64,000 nucleotides of DNA from Siccibacter colletis (GCF_000696575.1 NZ_JMSQ01000006.1:558001-622000), one strand, 5' to 3'; positions 1-9,958 are shown, numbered from the stretch's first letter. Notes: generated by a model not told the origin, from the sequence alone. A program made the numbers and translations.

Positions 1-84
1 GCAGGGCTGTTCCGGGTGAAGAAGAACATCAACCCGGCGCTGCTGGAAAAAGTGCTCGAAAAGTATAAGTACGTGGCCGTCTGA
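1..84 (+). CDS. C-terminal fragment of an unidentified protein (5' end outside window)
   Basis: An open frame runs from the first base and stops at TGA 82-84, giving 27 residues that end in a Lys-rich amphipathic stretch (KVLEKYKYVAV). It is followed directly by a strong hairpin, as expected for a gene end. It lies upstream of fliA on the same strand, where E. coli has fliC and Salmonella has fliB. The residues do not resemble the flagellin C terminus, nor FliB as I recall it. A flagellin-modifying enzyme would fit the place, but that is only position-based inference. Confidence 0.55.
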   Translation, partial: AGLFRVKKNINPALLEKVLEKYKYVAV

Positions 85-132
85 TGCCGCGGCGGGCCAT
101 ACGCGTGGCCCGCTGACGCTGTGATAACGCTG

Positions 133-171
133 TCGCCCGCCTCACCGGAACCGTTCTGGTGAGGCGGGCGA
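133..171 (+). terminator. Strong hairpin after the unidentified gene
   Basis: A perfect 14-bp stem (133-146 pairing with 158-171), which can extend further into the loop, starts about 50 bases after the upstream stop codon. The T-run that follows is weak (gctttta), so it may be a terminator or an mRNA-stabilising end structure. Confidence 0.6.
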
Positions 172-339
172 TATGTCGCTTTTATTACGCGTTTCCCTTA
201 GTGCTATCTTCAGCTTTTTTAACGAAATTTGGCTTAACAATCAAAATAACCCCCTCTTTTACCCACTATTCATCCGATTAAAAGCCCTCCAGAAACGGAT
301 AATCAAGCCGATAACTCAACTAACGCAGGGCTGTTTATC
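172..339 (+). promoter_or_regulatory. fliA promoter region with a sigma-28 -10 element
   Basis: GCCGATAA, the exact consensus -10 of sigma-28 promoters, is at 307-314, 26 bases before the fliA start. No convincing TAAAGTTT -35 lies 11 bases upstream, so sigma-28 use is uncertain. In enterics fliA also has a FlhDC-dependent sigma-70 promoter; its site could lie in the AT-rich part at 190-280 but I cannot define it by eye. Confidence 0.5.
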
Positions 340-1059
340 GTGAATTCACTGTATACCGCTGAAGGTGTAATGGATAAACACTCGCTGTGGCAGCGTTATG
401 TACCACTGGTGCGTCACGAAGCATTGCGCCTCCAGGTGCGATTGCCGGCGAGCGTGGAACTTGACGATCTGCTTCAGGCGGGCGGCATCGGGTTATTGAA
501 TGCAGTTGAACGCTACGATGCTCTGCAAGGAACGGCATTTACGACTTACGCAGTACAACGTATTCGTGGAGCGATGCTGGATGAATTGCGCAGCCGGGAT
601 TGGGTGCCGCGCAGCGTCCGACGTAATGCCCGCGAAGTGGCGATGGCGTTAAGCCAACTGGAGCAGGAACTGGGTCGCAACGCCTCGGAAACCGAAGTGG
701 CGCAGCGCTTAGGGATTGCTATCGAAGAGTATCGCCAGATGTTGCTCGACACCAACAACAGTCAGCTTTTTTCTTATGACGAGTGGCGTGAAGAGCACGG
801 CGACAGCATCGAACTGGTAACGGACGAGCATCAACAAGAAAACCCGCTACAACAATTGCTGGAAAGCAATTTACGCCAGCGCGTAATGGACGCCATCGAG
901 GCACTGCCGGAGCGCGAACAACTGGTGTTGACACTGTACTATCAGGAAGAGCTCAATCTCAAGGAGATTGGGGCTGTTCTGGAAGTAGGGGAGTCGAGGG
1001 TCAGTCAGTTGCACAGCCAGGCCATAAAACGGCTTCGTACCAAGCTGGGTAAGTTATAG
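340..1059 (+). CDS. fliA: RNA polymerase sigma-28 factor FliA
   Basis: FliA is the flagellar sigma factor that directs class 3 genes (flagellin, chemoreceptors, motor). The 239-residue product has the family's exact length and is nearly identical to E. coli FliA. Region 2 is around residues 15-90 (YDALQGTAFTTYAVQRIRG), followed by region 3, and region 4 with its helix-turn-helix is near 205-235 (LNLKEIGAVLEVGESRVSQ). The GTG start matches the E. coli gene. FliA is normally held by the anti-sigma factor FlgM (not in this window). Likely sigma-28 targets inside the window are the promoters before tar and before the short chemoreceptor at 15588. fliZ follows in the same operon. Confidence 0.97.
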   Translation: MNSLYTAEGVMDKHSLWQRYVPLVRHEALRLQVRLPASVELDDLLQAGGIGLLNAVERYDALQGTAFTTYAVQRIRGAMLDELRSRDWVPRSVRRNAREVAMALSQLEQELGRNASETEVAQRLGIAIEEYRQMLLDTNNSQLFSYDEWREEHGDSIELVTDEHQQENPLQQLLESNLRQRVMDAIEALPEREQLVLTLYYQEELNLKEIGAVLEVGESRVSQLHSQAIKRLRTKLGKL

Positions 1060-1119
1060 GCGGTAGCGCTTTACGCCGCCTGAGAATGCCGCACAACGCA
1101 TTGACAACCAGGAGTTATC

Positions 1120-1668
1120 ATGACTGTGCTGCAAAAAAGACGGCCATTAAGCCGCTACCTGAAAGACTTTAAGCACACGCAAACCCATTGCGCTCACTGC
1201 CATAAATTGCTCGATCGCATTACGCTGGTCCACCGCGGCGCCATCGTCAATAAACTGGCTATTGCACAGCTCGACACGCTCATCGACGAGGCCACCTGGC
1301 AGCGCGAACAAAAAGAGTGGGTGGCGCTGTGCCGCTTCTGTGGCGATCTGCACTGCAAAGAGCAGAGCGACTATTTCGATATTATCGGCTTCAAACAGTA
1401 TCTCTTCGAACAGACCGAGATGAGCCACGGCACCATCCGCGAGTACGTGGTGCGCCTGCGCCGCCTCGGCAATCATCTTGGCGTGCACAACATCCCTCAT
1501 GCTCAGCTTCAGGGCGGCCTGCTCGATGAACGGCTCGAACCCTGGCTGCCGCCGACCAGCACCAATAATTACCGTATCGCCTTGCGCAAATACGCCCAGT
1601 TCCAGCAGCTGCGGGATCACGGGATGATGCATAAAGAAGAGCACAAAGCGACTTCTGATATATATTAA
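1120..1668 (+). CDS. fliZ: Flagellar regulator FliZ
   Basis: FliZ is a DNA-binding regulator made with FliA; in E. coli it antagonises sigma-S at many promoters and in Salmonella it raises FlhDC activity, so it favours motility over the stationary/curli programme. The 182-residue product matches the usual 183. Visible are four cysteines in two pairs (CAHC near 24-27, CRFCGDLHC near 71-78) and a basic C-terminal core-binding-like region (TIREYVVRLRRLGNHL). It starts 60 bases after fliA with a good SD (aggag) and no terminator between them, so the two are co-transcribed. Confidence 0.95.
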   Translation: MTVLQKRRPLSRYLKDFKHTQTHCAHCHKLLDRITLVHRGAIVNKLAIAQLDTLIDEATWQREQKEWVALCRFCGDLHCKEQSDYFDIIGFKQYLFEQTEMSHGTIREYVVRLRRLGNHLGVHNIPHAQLQGGLLDERLEPWLPPTSTNNYRIALRKYAQFQQLRDHGMMHKEEHKATSDIY

Positions 1669-1754
1669 AAAGGCATAAGTTGTAGCGGAGTGGTTTATGT
1701 TATTCGGCATTAACTCATTACACTACAACCAAAATTTTACTATTCGGGGTAATT

Positions 1755-2555
1755 ATGAAACTAGCAAAACTGGGTCGCCAGGCGCTGATGGGCGTGATGG
1801 CGGTGGCGCTGGTCGCCGGAGTTAGTGTTAATGCCGTGGCACAGGATAACCTGCTCAATAAAGTGAAAGAGCGCGGTACCTTGCTGGTGGGGCTGGAAGG
1901 CACCTACCCTCCGTTTAGTTTCCAGGGCGATGACGGCAAGCTGACCGGCTTTGAAGTGGAGTTTGCCGAAGCGCTGGCGCAGCATCTCGGCGTGAAGGCG
2001 TCGCTGAAGCCGACCAAGTGGGACGGGATGCTGGCCTCGCTGGACTCTAAACGCATTGATGTGGTGATTAACCAGGTCACCATCTCCGATGAGCGTAAGA
2101 AAAAGTATGATTTCTCCACGCCGTACACCGTATCCGGTATCCAGGCGCTGGTGAAAAAAGATAACGCGGGCAGCATCAAAACTGCCGCCGATCTGAAAGG
2201 CAAGAAGGTTGGCGTGGGTCTTGGCACCAACTATGAAGAGTGGCTGCGTGCTAACGTGCAGGGCGTGGACATCCGCACCTATGACGACGACCCGACCAAA
2301 TACCAGGATCTGCGCGTAGGGCGTATCGATGCCATTCTGGTTGACCGCCTGGCGGCACTGGATCTGGTGAAGAAAACCAAAGACACCCTGGCGGTCGCGG
2401 GCGAGCCGTTCTCCCGTCAGGAAGCCGGTGTCGCGGTGCGTAAAGACAACGCCGATCTGCTGAAAGCTATCGATGCGGCTATCGCCGAGATGCAGAAAGA
2501 CGGTACGCTGAGCAAGATTTCTGAGAAGTGGTTCGGGGCCGACGTCACGAAGTAA
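1755..2555 (+). CDS. tcyJ: L-cystine ABC transporter periplasmic binding protein TcyJ (FliY)
   Basis: Solute-binding protein (family 3, SBP_bac_3) that captures L-cystine and related sulphur amino acids in the periplasm and hands them to TcyLN. The 266-residue protein has a signal peptide (residues 1 to about 29, basic start then [10 protein letters not shown]) and the family motif [16 protein letters not shown] after it. The name FliY is historical; it sits next to fliZ but is not a flagellar part. It is followed by a strong hairpin at 2572, which probably makes the binding protein more abundant than the downstream products. Confidence 0.96.
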   Translation: MKLAKLGRQALMGVMAVALVAGVSVNAVAQDNLLNKVKERGTLLVGLEGTYPPFSFQGDDGKLTGFEVEFAEALAQHLGVKASLKPTKWDGMLASLDSKRIDVVINQVTISDERKKKYDFSTPYTVSGIQALVKKDNAGSIKTAADLKGKKVGVGLGTNYEEWLRANVQGVDIRTYDDDPTKYQDLRVGRIDAILVDRLAALDLVKKTKDTLAVAGEPFSRQEAGVAVRKDNADLLKAIDAAIAEMQKDGTLSKISEKWFGADVTK

Positions 2556-2571
2556 GCGACGCCCTGACAGT

Positions 2572-2602
2572 AAAAAGGTGCTGATATCAGCACCTTTTTT
2601 AT
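2572..2602 (+). terminator. Palindromic terminator/attenuator between tcyJ and dcyD
   Basis: AAAGGTGCTGATATCAGCAC followed by CTTTTTT forms a near-perfect palindromic hairpin with a T-run, right after tcyJ. Some read-through into dcyD-tcyLN is likely, since those genes belong to the same transport function. Confidence 0.8.
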
Positions 2603-2673
2603 TTGTCGGCGCGGAAAGCCCGGCCCTGTCGTGCATAATGAAATCATTGCTTAACCTGAATACCGGAGGCTGC

Positions 2674-3660
2674 ATGTCCCTTCACAACCTGACCCGTTTT
2701 GCGCGTCTTGAACTTATCGGCGCGCCGACGCCGCTGGAATACCTGCCGCGACTCTCTGATTATCTGGGGCGCGACATCTTCATTAAGCGCGACGACGTCA
2801 CCCCACTGGCGATGGGCGGCAACAAGCTGCGCAAGCTGGAGTTCCTCGCGGCGCAGGCGCTGCAGGAGGGGGCTGACACCCTGATTACCGCCGGAGCGAT
2901 TCAGTCCAACCACGTGCGTCAGACCGCGGCGGTGGCGGCGAAGCTTGGTCTGCAGTGCATTGCGCTGCTGGAAAATCCGATTGGTACCCACGCCGAAAAC
3001 TACCTGACCAACGGCAACCGGCTGCTGCTCGATCTGTTTGATGCAAAAGTGGAGCTGTGCGAGGCGCTGAATCGCCCGGACGATCAGCTGCAGGCGCTGG
3101 CGACCCGCGTTGAAGCTCAGGGGTTCCGCCCTTACGTTATCCCGGTCGGCGGCTCGAATGCGCTGGGCGCGATGGGCTACGTCGAGAGCGCGCTGGAGAT
3201 AGCTCAGCAGTGCGAAGGGGCCGTCGCGCTCTCTTCGGTGGTTGTGGCCTCCGGCAGTGCCGGCACCCACGCCGGGCTGGCGGTAGGGCTGGAGCAGCTG
3301 ATGCCGGACGTGGAGCTGATTGGCGTGACGGTTTCGCGTCGCACGTCCGATCAGAAACCGAAAGTGGTCGCGCTGCAGCAGGCAGTGGCGCGCGATCTGG
3401 AGATCGCCGCCCGGGCGGATATCACCCTTTGGGATGACTACTACGCGCCGGGCTACGGTGTGCCAAATGAAGAAGGGATGGAAGCCGTGAAGCTGCTGGC
3501 GCGTCTCGAAGGCATCCTGCTCGACCCGGTGTACACCGGCAAGGCGATGGCCGGGCTTATCGACGGCATCAGCCAGCAGCGTTTCAAAGACGATGGCCCG
3601 ATCCTGTTCGTGCATACCGGCGGCGCGCCTGCGCTATTCGCCTATCATCCCCATGTCTGA
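2674..3660 (+). CDS. dcyD: D-cysteine desulfhydrase DcyD
   Basis: PLP enzyme of the ACC-deaminase/D-cysteine desulfhydrase family that splits D-cysteine into pyruvate, H2S and ammonia. The 328-residue product has the family length when translated from ATG 2674, which has an SD (ccggagg) 6 bases upstream; the reading frame is open further 5' but that part is not conserved. Lys51 in [10 protein letters not shown] is the expected PLP lysine, followed by the [14 protein letters not shown] segment and the phosphate-binding SGSAGTHAG. It sits between the binding protein and the permease of the cystine transporter, which links uptake of D- or L-cystine to its breakdown. Confidence 0.96.
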   Translation: MSLHNLTRFARLELIGAPTPLEYLPRLSDYLGRDIFIKRDDVTPLAMGGNKLRKLEFLAAQALQEGADTLITAGAIQSNHVRQTAAVAAKLGLQCIALLENPIGTHAENYLTNGNRLLLDLFDAKVELCEALNRPDDQLQALATRVEAQGFRPYVIPVGGSNALGAMGYVESALEIAQQCEGAVALSSVVVASGSAGTHAGLAVGLEQLMPDVELIGVTVSRRTSDQKPKVVALQQAVARDLEIAARADITLWDDYYAPGYGVPNEEGMEAVKLLARLEGILLDPVYTGKAMAGLIDGISQQRFKDDGPILFVHTGGAPALFAYHPHV

Positions 3661-3682
3661 ACCGGCAGAGTGAAATAAGCTA

Positions 3683-4351
3683 ATGCAAGAGAGTATTCAA
3701 CTGGTGCTGGATTCCGCACCTTATCTGCTGAACGGCGCGGTGTTTACGCTGCAGCTCAGTATCGGCGGGATGTTCTTCGGTCTGGTGCTGGGCTTCGTGC
3801 TGGCGCTGATGCGTATGTCGCCGATCCTGCCGGTGCGCTGGCTGGCGCGCTTCTACATCTCTGTCTTTCGCGGTACGCCGCTTATCGCCCAGCTGTTTAT
3901 GATCTATTACGGTCTGCCGCAGTTTGGTATTGAGCTGGACCCGATGCCGGCGGCGATGATTGGCCTGTCGCTGAATACCGCCGCCTATACATCTGAAACG
4001 CTGCGTGCGGCGATTTCGTCCATCGACAAGGGGCAGTGGGAAGCGGCAGCGAGCATCGGCATGACGCCGTGGCAGACGCTGCGTCGCGCCATTCTGCCTC
4101 AGGCGGCGCGGGTGGCGCTTCCGCCGCTCTCCAACAGCTTTATCAGCCTGGTGAAGGATACCTCGCTGGCGGCCACCATTCAGGTGCCGGAGCTGTTCCG
4201 CCAGGCGCAGCTGATCACCTCACGCACGCTGGAGGTCTTTACCATGTATCTGGCGGCATCGCTGATCTACTGGGTGATGGCGACGGTGCTGTCGGCACTG
4301 CAGAACTATTTTGAAAATCAGCTTAACCGTCAGGAGCGCGATCCGAAATGA
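3683..4351 (+). CDS. tcyL: Cystine ABC transporter permease TcyL (YecS)
   Basis: Inner-membrane permease of the HisM/GlnP type that carries cystine across with TcyJ and TcyN. The 222 residues match the family length. About five hydrophobic segments are visible, and the cytoplasmic EAA loop that contacts the ATPase is at about residues 117-137 (GQWEAAASIGMTPWQTLRRA). The gene starts 22 bases after dcyD and overlaps tcyN by four bases (ATGA), consistent with one translational unit. Confidence 0.96.
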   Translation: MQESIQLVLDSAPYLLNGAVFTLQLSIGGMFFGLVLGFVLALMRMSPILPVRWLARFYISVFRGTPLIAQLFMIYYGLPQFGIELDPMPAAMIGLSLNTAAYTSETLRAAISSIDKGQWEAAASIGMTPWQTLRRAILPQAARVALPPLSNSFISLVKDTSLAATIQVPELFRQAQLITSRTLEVFTMYLAASLIYWVMATVLSALQNYFENQLNRQERDPK

Positions 4352-5100
4352 GTGCGATTGAAGTTAAAAACCTGATTAAAAAATTCCACGGCCAGACGGT
4401 GCTGCACGGCATCGATCTTGAGGTGGCGCAGGGCGAAGTGGTGGCGATTATCGGCCCGAGCGGTTCGGGAAAAACCACGCTGCTGCGCAGCATCAACCTG
4501 CTGGAGCAGCCCGACGGCGGCACCGTGCGCGTGGGAGAAATCATCATCGACGCCGCGCAGCCGGTGAGCAAGCAGAAGGGGCTGATTCGCGCGCTGCGTC
4601 AGCAGGTGGGCTTCGTATTCCAGAGCTTTAACCTGTTCCCGCATCGCACGGTGCTGGAGAACATCATCGAAGGGCCGGTGATTGTGAAGGGCGAAAACCG
4701 CGAAGAGGCAAGCACCCGGGCGCGGGAGCTGCTGGCGAAGGTCGGGCTGAGCGGGAAAGAAACCAGCTACCCCAAACGGCTTTCCGGCGGGCAGCAGCAG
4801 CGTGTGGCGATTGCCCGCGCGCTGGCGATGCGCCCGGAAGTGATTCTGTTCGATGAGCCGACCTCGGCCCTCGACCCGGAGCTGGTGGGGGAGGTGCTCA
4901 ACACCATTCGCCGTCTGGCGGAAGAGAAGCGCACGATGGTGATTGTGACCCATGAAATGAGCTTTGCGCGGGACGTTGCCGATCGCGCCATTTTCATGGA
5001 TGAAGGTCGCATTATTGAGCAGGGGCCGGCGAAAACGCTGTTTGCCGATCCACAGCAGCCGCGCACGCGTCAGTTTCTCGAAAAATTCCTCATGCAATAA
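4348..5100 (+). CDS. tcyN: Cystine ABC transporter ATPase TcyN (YecC)
   Basis: Cytoplasmic ATPase that powers the TcyJLN importer. Of 250 residues, Walker A is at 36-43 (GPSGSGKT), the Q-loop follows ([10 protein letters not shown]), the ABC signature LSGGQQQR is near 145-152, and Walker B with its catalytic Glu (VILFDEP) and the switch His (VTHEM) come after. The ATG overlaps the tcyL stop codon, so the two subunits are translationally coupled. Confidence 0.96.
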   Translation: MSAIEVKNLIKKFHGQTVLHGIDLEVAQGEVVAIIGPSGSGKTTLLRSINLLEQPDGGTVRVGEIIIDAAQPVSKQKGLIRALRQQVGFVFQSFNLFPHRTVLENIIEGPVIVKGENREEASTRARELLAKVGLSGKETSYPKRLSGGQQQRVAIARALAMRPEVILFDEPTSALDPELVGEVLNTIRRLAEEKRTMVIVTHEMSFARDVADRAIFMDEGRIIEQGPAKTLFADPQQPRTRQFLEKFLMQ

Positions 5101-5160
5101 CCCTTATTCCGCTGGTATTAACGCAGCGGAAAAATTTTCATGATGGCGTAACGGGTACGT

Positions 5161-5185
5161 TCAGCCCCCGCTATCGCGGGGCTGA
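5161..5185 (+). terminator. Hairpin after tcyN
   Basis: TCAGCCCC (5161-5168) pairs with GGGGCTGA (5178-5185), with aataatttt following. A second smaller inverted repeat (ccgctg / cagcgg, 5110-5128) lies just upstream, so the cystine operon likely ends in a double structure. Confidence 0.65.
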
Positions 5186-5308
5186 GCAATAATTTTCTCA
5201 AGAACGCAGAATACGCGCCGATAGTTATTAATTAATTGACCACCGGAATGTGGTATTTTGATATATCAGCAACACAAATAAAACGAACGCGGGGAATTAC
5301 TATAAACA

Positions 5309-6034
5309 ATGAGGGATTGTGACTTTTTTAGCTGGCGGCGGGAGATGCTGACCAGATTTCAACATATTCAGGATGGCAGTGAAGTATACGCGCTATTACA
5401 ACAGCAGACGCAGCAGCTGGAATTTGATTACTACTCGTTTTGTGTCCGGCATCCTGTTCCTTTTACGCGCCCCAAAATAACGGTGGAAACCACCTACCCA
5501 AAGGCGTGGTGGCAGCAGTACACCGCAGAAAACTATTTCCTCATCGATCCGGTACTCAAACCGCATAATTATGAACGCGGCCACGTGGTGTGGGAGGGGG
5601 CATTATTTACCCCGGATACCCTGACATTCTGGGATGCGGCGCGCGACCATGGTCTGCGCCAGGGTTTCACCCAGTGCGTAATAAGCCCGGAGCGCATCAC
5701 GTCATTTCTGTCAGTCTCACGTACCAGTACGCGAGGACAAGTGCCCAATATGGATGAGCTGGCGATGCGGCTTCAGTTGCTCGGCGAATTAAGTATGTTT
5801 ACCCTGATACGCCTTGGCGACCCGACGATGCTGCCGCTGGAGATGAAATTAAGTAAGCGCGAGCGGGAAATATTGCAGTGGACGGGGGAGGGCAAGACCT
5901 CGGCGGAAATAGCGATGATCCTTTCCATTTCAGAAAATACGGTTAATTTCCACCAGAAGAATATGCAGAAAAAATTCAACGCGCCCAATAAAACGCAGAT
6001 TGCGTGTTATGCGGCAGCGACGGGGATTATTTAA
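5309..6034 (+). CDS. sdiA: LuxR-type quorum-sensing regulator SdiA
   Basis: SdiA is an orphan LuxR-family receptor that senses acyl-homoserine lactones made by other bacteria, since most enterics have no LuxI. The 241-residue product has the N-terminal autoinducer-binding domain (about 20-165, with the conserved W...D pattern in KAWWQQYTAENYFLIDP) and the C-terminal LuxR helix-turn-helix (about 180-235, SKREREILQWTGEGKTSAEIA). The DNA-binding half is almost identical to E. coli SdiA, the ligand half clearly diverged, so ligand preference may differ. The upstream 200 bases are AT-rich. It converges on yecF. Confidence 0.95.
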   Translation: MRDCDFFSWRREMLTRFQHIQDGSEVYALLQQQTQQLEFDYYSFCVRHPVPFTRPKITVETTYPKAWWQQYTAENYFLIDPVLKPHNYERGHVVWEGALFTPDTLTFWDAARDHGLRQGFTQCVISPERITSFLSVSRTSTRGQVPNMDELAMRLQLLGELSMFTLIRLGDPTMLPLEMKLSKREREILQWTGEGKTSAEIAMILSISENTVNFHQKNMQKKFNAPNKTQIACYAAATGII

Positions 6035-6059
6035 CCTTACGGCTGGAAAGGGATGAAGT

Positions 6060-6086
6060 CCGGCTGAAGCGCTAACGTCCAGCCGG
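6060..6086. terminator. Inverted repeat between convergent sdiA and yecF
   Basis: CCGGCTG (6060-6066) pairs with CAGCCGG (6080-6086). The site lies between two converging genes, where a shared terminator is expected, but neither side has a long T-run. Confidence 0.4.
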
Positions 6087-6093
6087 CACGGTA

Positions 6094-6318
6094 TTACTGG
6101 CGATATGCCTGTTTAATCTGCTGAACGGTATTGGCAAATACCGCTGCCTGCGAGGCATCTTCCATCTGTGCAATTTGCTTTTCAAGCTTAAGGATCACGC
6201 GACCGGCATCCGCCTGGCCCATCGCCTGAAGCATCAGGGTAAGCAGGGTTTTGAGGCAGGCGACTTCAACGGCCAGGTTCTGGTTATTATCCGCAGTGAA
6301 AAAGTCGGGAGTGCTCAT
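6094..6318 (-). CDS. yecF: Small conserved protein YecF
   Basis: A 74-residue protein matching E. coli YecF (DUF2594) in length and sequence (MSTPDF... and the C-terminal QQIKQAYRQ). It has no signal peptide, membrane segment or Cys cluster and is mostly helical with a likely short coiled coil (about 15-70). Function is not established. It sits between sdiA and uvrY as in E. coli. Confidence 0.92.
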   Translation of the reverse strand: MSTPDFFTADNNQNLAVEVACLKTLLTLMLQAMGQADAGRVILKLEKQIAQMEDASQAAVFANTVQQIKQAYRQ

Positions 6319-6788
6319 TTATTTTCCTCTTTACGTGTGCAGCGCGCAACGACAGCGGCTGATGAAAACTGAAGGCGGCGGAGTATAACACAGCGCGGAA
6401 AAAATCAATTAACGGGTGCACAGGTTTTAACGAAAAGATGCATTTTTTCATTGATGGCGTGAAAAGCGTGGCGCAATGGCGTTTTTTATCGGCGTTGAAA
6501 AATAACGCTATCTATAAAGTTTAAAAAGCGTTAAATAGTGATTTGCGTTAGGGTGCCTCAGGTTGAGTTGCAACCGGGCGGGGCATCAATGTTAAGTCAG
6601 AGCAATTAACGCCCGGCTTACCCTCTCTGGCTGGCTATGCTAACCGGTTGTTTCTGTTCGATGTAAAATCTGATTTCCAAAAATGAGCGCAAAAACCGGC
6701 GCTCTACATTTTAAAGTTAGCTTAAAACCCGCTAATATATGGCAAATTTAATTTCAGCCGCGTTATCCCCTTTCAGGAGATTGTTCCT
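6319..6788. promoter_or_regulatory. Divergent promoter region of yecF and uvrY
   Basis: About 470 bases without a plausible gene. AT-rich, with an interrupted inverted repeat (ccgggcg near 6573, cgcccgg near 6613) and a smaller hairpin-forming stretch around 6683-6712 (gagcgc / gcgctc). The uvrY SD (caggag) lies 10-15 bases before its TTG start. I see no clear operator. Confidence 0.5.
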
Positions 6789-7445
6789 TTGATCAACGTT
6801 CTTCTTGTTGATGACCATGAACTGGTGCGCGCAGGGATACGACGCATTCTTGAAGATATAAAAGGCATAAAAGTTTCCGGTGAAGCCTGCTGCGGTGAAG
6901 ATGCCGTTAAATGGTGCAGAACAAACCCGGTTGACGTTGTGCTCATGGATATGAACATGCCAGGCATTGGGGGCCTTGAAGCCACCCGCAAAATTGCCCG
7001 CTCATCTTCAGACATCAAAGTCATTATGTTAACGGTTCACACGGAAAATCCGCTGCCGGCGAAAGTCATGCAGGCGGGTGCGGCTGGCTACCTGAGTAAA
7101 GGTGCCGCGCCGCAGGACGTGGTGAATGCGATTCGCTGTGTGCATTCCGGCCAGCGCTATATCGCTTCCGATATCGCTCAGCAGATGGCATTAAGCCAGA
7201 TCGAGCCAGAAAAGACCCAATCGCCGTTTGCCAGTTTGTCTGAACGCGAATTGCAGATTATGCTCATGATTACCAAAGGTCAGAAGGTCAATGAGATCTC
7301 TGAGCAGCTTAATCTGAGTCCGAAGACGGTAAACAGCTATCGCTATCGGATGTTCAGCAAACTAAACATACACGGCGATGTTGAACTGACGCACCTCGCA
7401 ATTCGACATGGCCTGTGTAGTGCGGAGACGTTAACAAGTCAGTGA
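6789..7445 (+). CDS. uvrY: Response regulator UvrY (BarA/UvrY two-component system)
   Basis: UvrY is phosphorylated by the sensor BarA in response to short-chain carboxylates and switches on the small RNAs CsrB/CsrC, which titrate CsrA; this touches biofilm, glycogen and motility, including flhDC mRNA. The 218-residue length and sequence match E. coli UvrY. The receiver domain has Asp54 as phosphoacceptor ([10 protein letters not shown]) and Lys104 region TVHTENP...YLSKGA; the C terminus is a NarL/LuxR helix-turn-helix ([20 protein letters not shown]). It starts with TTG, as in E. coli. Its stop overlaps the uvrC start by four bases. Confidence 0.96.
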   Translation: MINVLLVDDHELVRAGIRRILEDIKGIKVSGEACCGEDAVKWCRTNPVDVVLMDMNMPGIGGLEATRKIARSSSDIKVIMLTVHTENPLPAKVMQAGAAGYLSKGAAPQDVVNAIRCVHSGQRYIASDIAQQMALSQIEPEKTQSPFASLSERELQIMLMITKGQKVNEISEQLNLSPKTVNSYRYRMFSKLNIHGDVELTHLAIRHGLCSAETLTSQ

Positions 7446-9274
7446 GTGAAGTTTTCGATTCAAAAAGGTTTCTACAAACCGTCACCAGCCAGCCTGGCGT
7501 CTACAGAATGTACGACGCCGCTGGCACGGTCATCTATGTTGGCAAGGCCAAAGATCTTAAGAAGCGCCTCGCCAGCTATTTCCGGTCCAATCTGGCCAGC
7601 CGTAAAACCGAAGCGCTGGTAGCGCTGATAGCCCAGATTGACGTTACCGTCACCCATACCGAAACCGAAGCCCTGCTGCTTGAGCATAACTACATCAAGC
7701 TCTATCAGCCGCGCTACAACGTGCTGCTGCGCGACGACAAATCCTACCCCTATATTTTCCTGAGCGGAGACGCGCACCCGCGGCTGGCAATGCATCGCGG
7801 CGCCAAACACGCGAAGGGGGAGTATTTTGGTCCGTTCCCCAACGGTTATGCGGTGCGCGAAACCCTTGCGCTGCTGCAAAAAATCTTCCCGATCCGCCAG
7901 TGTGAAAACAGCGTCTACCGTAACCGCTCGCGTCCGTGCCTGCAGTATCAGATTGGGCGCTGTCTCGGGCCGTGCGTGGAGGGGCTGGTCAGCGAAGCCG
8001 ATTACGCTCAGCAGGTCGAGTACGTGCGTCTGTTCCTCGCCGGCAAGGATGACCAGGTGCTGAACCAGCTGGTGGAGCGTATGGAAAAGGCGAGCCAGAA
8101 TCTGGAATTTGAAGAAGCGGGGCGCATCCGCGACCAGATTCAGGCCGTGCGGCGCGTCACGGAGAAACAGTTCGTCTCTAACACCGGCGACGACCTCGAC
8201 GTTATCGGTGTGGCGTTTGATGCGGGCATGGCCTGTGTCCACGTGCTGTTTATCCGTCAGGGCAAAGTGCTCGGCAGCCGCAGCTACTTCCCGAAAGTGC
8301 CGGGCGGGACCGATCTTGCCGAAGTGGTGGAAACCTTTGTCGGTCAGTTCTACCTGCAGGGCAGCCAGATGCGCACCCTGCCGGGGGAAATCCTGCTCGA
8401 CTTTGCGCTCACCGACCAGACGCTGCTCGCGGAATCGCTCTCTGAACTGGCAGGACGCCGGATTAACGTCCAGACGCGTCCGCGCGGCGACCGGGCGCGC
8501 TACCTTAAGCTGGCGCGCACCAATGCCGCCACAGCGCTGGTAACGCGCCTGTCGCAGCAGTCTACGGTTCATCAGCGCTTAGCCGCCCTGGCTCAGGAGC
8601 TGGAGTTGCCGGAAGTGAAGCGCATGGAGTGTTTCGATATCAGCCACACCATGGGTGAACAGACCGTGGCCTCCTGCGTGGTATTTGACACGAATGGGCC
8701 GGTGCGGTCGGAATATCGTCGCTATAATATTACCGGCATTACCCCCGGGGATGATTACGCCGCTATGAACCAGGTGCTGCGTCGCCGCTATGGTAAGGAT
8801 ATCGAAGAGAGCAAAATCCCGGACGTCATTCTTATCGATGGTGGGAAGGGGCAGCTTGGCCAGGCGAAGATGGTGTTTGCCGAACTGGATGTGAGCTGGG
8901 ACAAGCATCACCCGCTGTTGCTGGGGGTAGCGAAAGGCTCCGATCGTAAAGCCGGCCTGGAAACGCTGTTCTTTGAGCCAGAGGGGGAGGGGTTTAACCT
9001 GCCGCCCGATTCGCCGGCGCTGCACGTTATCCAGCATATTCGCGACGAATCCCACGATCATGCGATAACCGGGCACCGTAAAAAACGTGCGAAGGTGAAA
9101 AGCACCAGTACGCTTGAGACCATCGAAGGCATCGGCCCGAAACGGCGGCAGATGCTGCTCAAGTACATGGGGGGATTACAGCCGCTGAAAAACGCGACGG
9201 TGGAAGAAATTGCGAAAGTGCCGGGTATCTCCCACGCGCTGGCAGAAAAGATCTTCTATTCGTTGAAACATTAG
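7442..9274 (+). CDS. uvrC: Excinuclease ABC subunit C (UvrC)
   Basis: UvrC makes both incisions around UvrAB-marked DNA lesions in nucleotide excision repair. The 610-residue product has the GIY-YIG nuclease domain (about 16-95, PGVYRMY...[13 protein letters not shown]), a UVR UvrB-binding motif (about 204-239), the RNase-H-like 5' incision domain (about 380-540, with [10 protein letters not shown]) and tandem helix-hairpin-helix DNA-binding motifs at the end ([20 protein letters not shown]). It begins with GTG inside the uvrY stop (GTGA overlap), so it is translationally coupled to uvrY. Confidence 0.97.
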   Translation: MSEVFDSKRFLQTVTSQPGVYRMYDAAGTVIYVGKAKDLKKRLASYFRSNLASRKTEALVALIAQIDVTVTHTETEALLLEHNYIKLYQPRYNVLLRDDKSYPYIFLSGDAHPRLAMHRGAKHAKGEYFGPFPNGYAVRETLALLQKIFPIRQCENSVYRNRSRPCLQYQIGRCLGPCVEGLVSEADYAQQVEYVRLFLAGKDDQVLNQLVERMEKASQNLEFEEAGRIRDQIQAVRRVTEKQFVSNTGDDLDVIGVAFDAGMACVHVLFIRQGKVLGSRSYFPKVPGGTDLAEVVETFVGQFYLQGSQMRTLPGEILLDFALTDQTLLAESLSELAGRRINVQTRPRGDRARYLKLARTNAATALVTRLSQQSTVHQRLAALAQELELPEVKRMECFDISHTMGEQTVASCVVFDTNGPVRSEYRRYNITGITPGDDYAAMNQVLRRRYGKDIEESKIPDVILIDGGKGQLGQAKMVFAELDVSWDKHHPLLLGVAKGSDRKAGLETLFFEPEGEGFNLPPDSPALHVIQHIRDESHDHAITGHRKKRAKVKSTSTLETIEGIGPKRRQMLLKYMGGLQPLKNATVEEIAKVPGISHALAEKIFYSLKH

Positions 9275-9331
9275 GGCCTATGTAGCAACATACTGGGTAA
9301 ATTTTACTGATGACAGACAGTTACCAGCACT

Positions 9332-9880
9332 ATGCAATTTAATATCCCAACGCTGCTTACGATTTTTCGTGTAGTTATGATCCCGTTTTTTGTGCTGGCG
9401 TTCTATCTGCCATTCGTCTGGGCACCGTTTGTTTGTGCCTTCATTTTCTGCCTCGCGGCGATCACCGACTGGTTTGATGGTTACCTGGCACGTCGCTGGA
9501 ACCAGAGCACCCGCTTCGGGGCGTTTCTCGATCCGGTAGCGGATAAAGTGATGGTCGCCATCGCCATGGTGCTGGTGGCGGAGCACTATCACAGCTGGTG
9601 GGTGACGCTGCCCGCCGCGACCATGATTGCCCGTGAGATCATTATCTCGGCACTGCGCGAGTGGATGGCAGAAATGGGCAAACGCAGCAGCGTCGCGGTC
9701 TCCTGGATCGGTAAGGTGAAAACCACCGCTCAGATGCTGGCGCTGATTGGCATGCTGTGGCGTCCGAATATGTGGATCGAATACGCCGGGATCGCGCTGT
9801 TCTTCGTCGCTGCGGTGCTGACGCTGTGGTCGATGATGCAATATCTCAATGCCGCGCGTGGGGATTTGCTCGATCAGTGA
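9332..9880 (+). CDS. pgsA: CDP-diacylglycerol-glycerol-3-phosphate phosphatidyltransferase PgsA
   Basis: PgsA makes phosphatidylglycerophosphate, the committed step to phosphatidylglycerol and cardiolipin, in the inner membrane. The 182 residues match E. coli. The CDP-alcohol phosphotransferase motif is seen as [10 protein letters not shown], then G, then DPVADK, giving all conserved Asp residues (about 50-73). Four or more hydrophobic segments follow. It is the last protein gene of the uvrY-uvrC-pgsA run and precedes the tRNA cluster. Confidence 0.96.
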   Translation: MQFNIPTLLTIFRVVMIPFFVLAFYLPFVWAPFVCAFIFCLAAITDWFDGYLARRWNQSTRFGAFLDPVADKVMVAIAMVLVAEHYHSWWVTLPAATMIAREIIISALREWMAEMGKRSSVAVSWIGKVKTTAQMLALIGMLWRPNMWIEYAGIALFFVAAVLTLWSMMQYLNAARGDLLDQ

Positions 9881-9930
9881 TCACATCGTCGTAAAATTCA
9901 GCAAACGAGTGGGGATGCTGAAAAATATCG

Positions 9931-9958
9931 TTGACTCACTGCGCCAGGTAAGTAGAAT
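9931..9958 (+). promoter_or_regulatory. Promoter of the glyW-cysT-leuZ tRNA operon
   Basis: TTGACT (9931-9936) and TAGAAT (9953-9958) are separated by 16 bases, followed by a GC-containing discriminator (gcaacgc), as usual for stringently controlled stable-RNA promoters. Start of transcription would be near 9965, about 65 bases before tRNA-Gly. Confidence 0.7.

Noticed and set aside
1761-2675. Long open frame antisense to tcyJ (and similar long antisense frames under cheR, flhA, argS and the ushers)
   Set aside because: GC-rich codon use leaves open antisense frames; products are Arg/His-rich without domains and the sense genes are well-known families.
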